Of a DNA stretch of 14,368 bases, positions 13,456 to 14,368 are shown piece after piece. The translations under genes were made by a program, and so were the position numbers. The stretch covers positions 1-14,368 of the forward strand of contig UQFU01000036.1 in assembly GCA_900540425.1 (NCBI GenBank), read 5' to 3'. Numbering within the stretch: position 1 is the first letter of the stretch; the number at the start of each line of letters is the position of its first letter. The DNA is from an uncultured Alphaproteobacteria bacterium. Lineage in GTDB: Bacteria; Pseudomonadota; Alphaproteobacteria; RF32; CAG-239. The notes beneath the pieces are model-generated. The model did not search any database and was not told where the DNA came from. It worked only from the letters and a program-made list of their open reading frames with translations.

Positions 13456-14368
13456 ATGAGACTATCGCCTGCACTAAAAAAGAAGACTTTGGAAATCCTC
13501 AAACTTTCGCTGCCGATTACCACATCATTTGTGGCAATGGGACTGATGGGGATTGTCGACACGATTATTGTCGGACACTACAATACGGAACAGTTGGCCT
13601 ACATCGGCTTGGCCAACGCCATTTTTTCGCTGCTGTTCACTATTCCCATCGGGCTGTTGCAGGGCGTGCTGATCAAATCTTCGCAAAAATTCGGCGCCCA
13701 CAAATTTGCCTCCTGCGGCAAAATCTATAACGAAGGCAAGCGCTATCTGGTTTTTCTTTCGATTATTTTTACCTTTATCGGCATTAACGGCCAGACGGTT
13801 CTGCGCCTGCTCGGGCAAAGCGAAGAAATGGTGGCGCACAGCGGCGAGATTTTGCTGATTTTTTCGCTTTCTATCCCTTTTGTACTGATATTCGTCAATT
13901 CCAGTTTCTTTCTGCAATCTATCCGGCGGCCGCACATCGGCATGTATGGCGTAGTTGCCGCCAATATTATCAACATCATCATCAATCCGGTTTTGGTTTA
14001 CGGCCTGCTCGGGTTTCCCGAACTCGGCGCCCGCGGATCAGCGACTTCTACGCTGATTGTGCGGATTTTTCTGGTGGTTTACATTCTGCTTTATATCCAC
14101 AAAATGGAAAAGAACCCCAAACTGAACAAACGTTTCGGGCTCGACCGCAAATACAAGACCTGGTGGACGGACAGCCGGACAACCCGCCAGTTGGGTTACG
14201 GCATTGCTATTACGATTATGGCAACAAACGGTTCTTATTCGATTGTCAGCAACTTTGCCGGCTGGCTGGGCGAAGAGATTATGGCCACCTTCGTCATATT
14301 TACCAATTTAAGCATGATTACCGCAATGGTTTGTTTTTCGCTGTCGCAGGCGACTTCGATTGTGGCAG
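13456..14368 (+). CDS. MATE family efflux transporter (3' end outside window)
   Basis: An open frame from the ATG at 13456 runs 304 codons to the right edge without a stop, so the C-terminal third is missing. The sequence is that of a MATE exporter, which expels cationic drugs or metabolites using a sodium or proton gradient. It begins with a short cytoplasmic helix (ALKKKTLEILKLSLPITTS), followed by GLMGIVDTIIVGHYNTEQLAYIGLA, the typical first helix with the conserved V-D-T/G-H pattern. About eight hydrophobic segments are visible. ANIINIIINPVLVYG with GARGSATST (around residues 170-200) is the usual motif of helices 5-6. An in-frame TGA lies 2 codons upstream, so no earlier start exists. 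The ribosome site is weak. The gene diverges from the SulP transporter. Substrate unknown. Confidence 0.95.
   Translation, partial: MRLSPALKKKTLEILKLSLPITTSFVAMGLMGIVDTIIVGHYNTEQLAYIGLANAIFSLLFTIPIGLLQGVLIKSSQKFGAHKFASCGKIYNEGKRYLVFLSIIFTFIGINGQTVLRLLGQSEEMVAHSGEILLIFSLSIPFVLIFVNSSFFLQSIRRPHIGMYGVVAANIINIIINPVLVYGLLGFPELGARGSATSTLIVRIFLVVYILLYIHKMEKNPKLNKRFGLDRKYKTWWTDSRTTRQLGYGIAITIMATNGSYSIVSNFAGWLGEEIMATFVIFTNLSMITAMVCFSLSQATSIVA

Overview
The window looks like chromosomal DNA of an alphaproteobacterium of moderate GC content. The pointers are the order map-radC followed by a DUF3750 gene, and short dyad repeats flanked by CTGTCA of the kind scattered between genes in many alphaproteobacterial genomes. 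An uncultured, possibly host-associated lineage would fit, but that is inference; no marker in the window fixes the genus. Layout: (1) 1-945, minus: 5' part of a GT2 glycosyltransferase that runs off the left edge. (2) 1049-4894, minus: a tight gene run in transcription order map (methionine aminopeptidase, probable GTG start), radC, a DUF3750 membrane-anchored protein, and a Pif1-like helicase with a C-terminal WYL-like module; gaps are 3, -4 and 7 nt. (3) 5017-8232, plus: a TspO/MBR-like membrane protein, then alaS with its own promoter and a strong terminator. (4) 8403-11372: an accessory-looking stretch with an AT-rich orphan gene (plus), a protein with two tandem HTH-like halves (minus), an almost 900-bp non-coding block full of hairpin repeats, a second orphan gene with a near-consensus promoter and a two-tier terminator (minus), and a small multi-pass membrane protein with a CAVC motif (minus). 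(5) 11419-13166, minus: a SulP anion transporter with STAS domain, broken in two by the apparent loss of one base near 12892-12894. (6) 13456-14368, plus: 5' part of a MATE efflux transporter that runs off the right edge. Most genes are housekeeping: protein N-terminal processing (map), tRNA charging (alaS), genome maintenance (radC, helicase) and transport. I see no tRNA or rRNA gene, CRISPR array, transposase, prophage gene or recognised defence system. The most interesting items are the helicase-WYL fusion, the SulP frameshift, the tandem-HTH protein, the repeat cluster at 9615-9970, and the orphan genes around it. I do not see convincing evidence for a wholly new multi-gene system.
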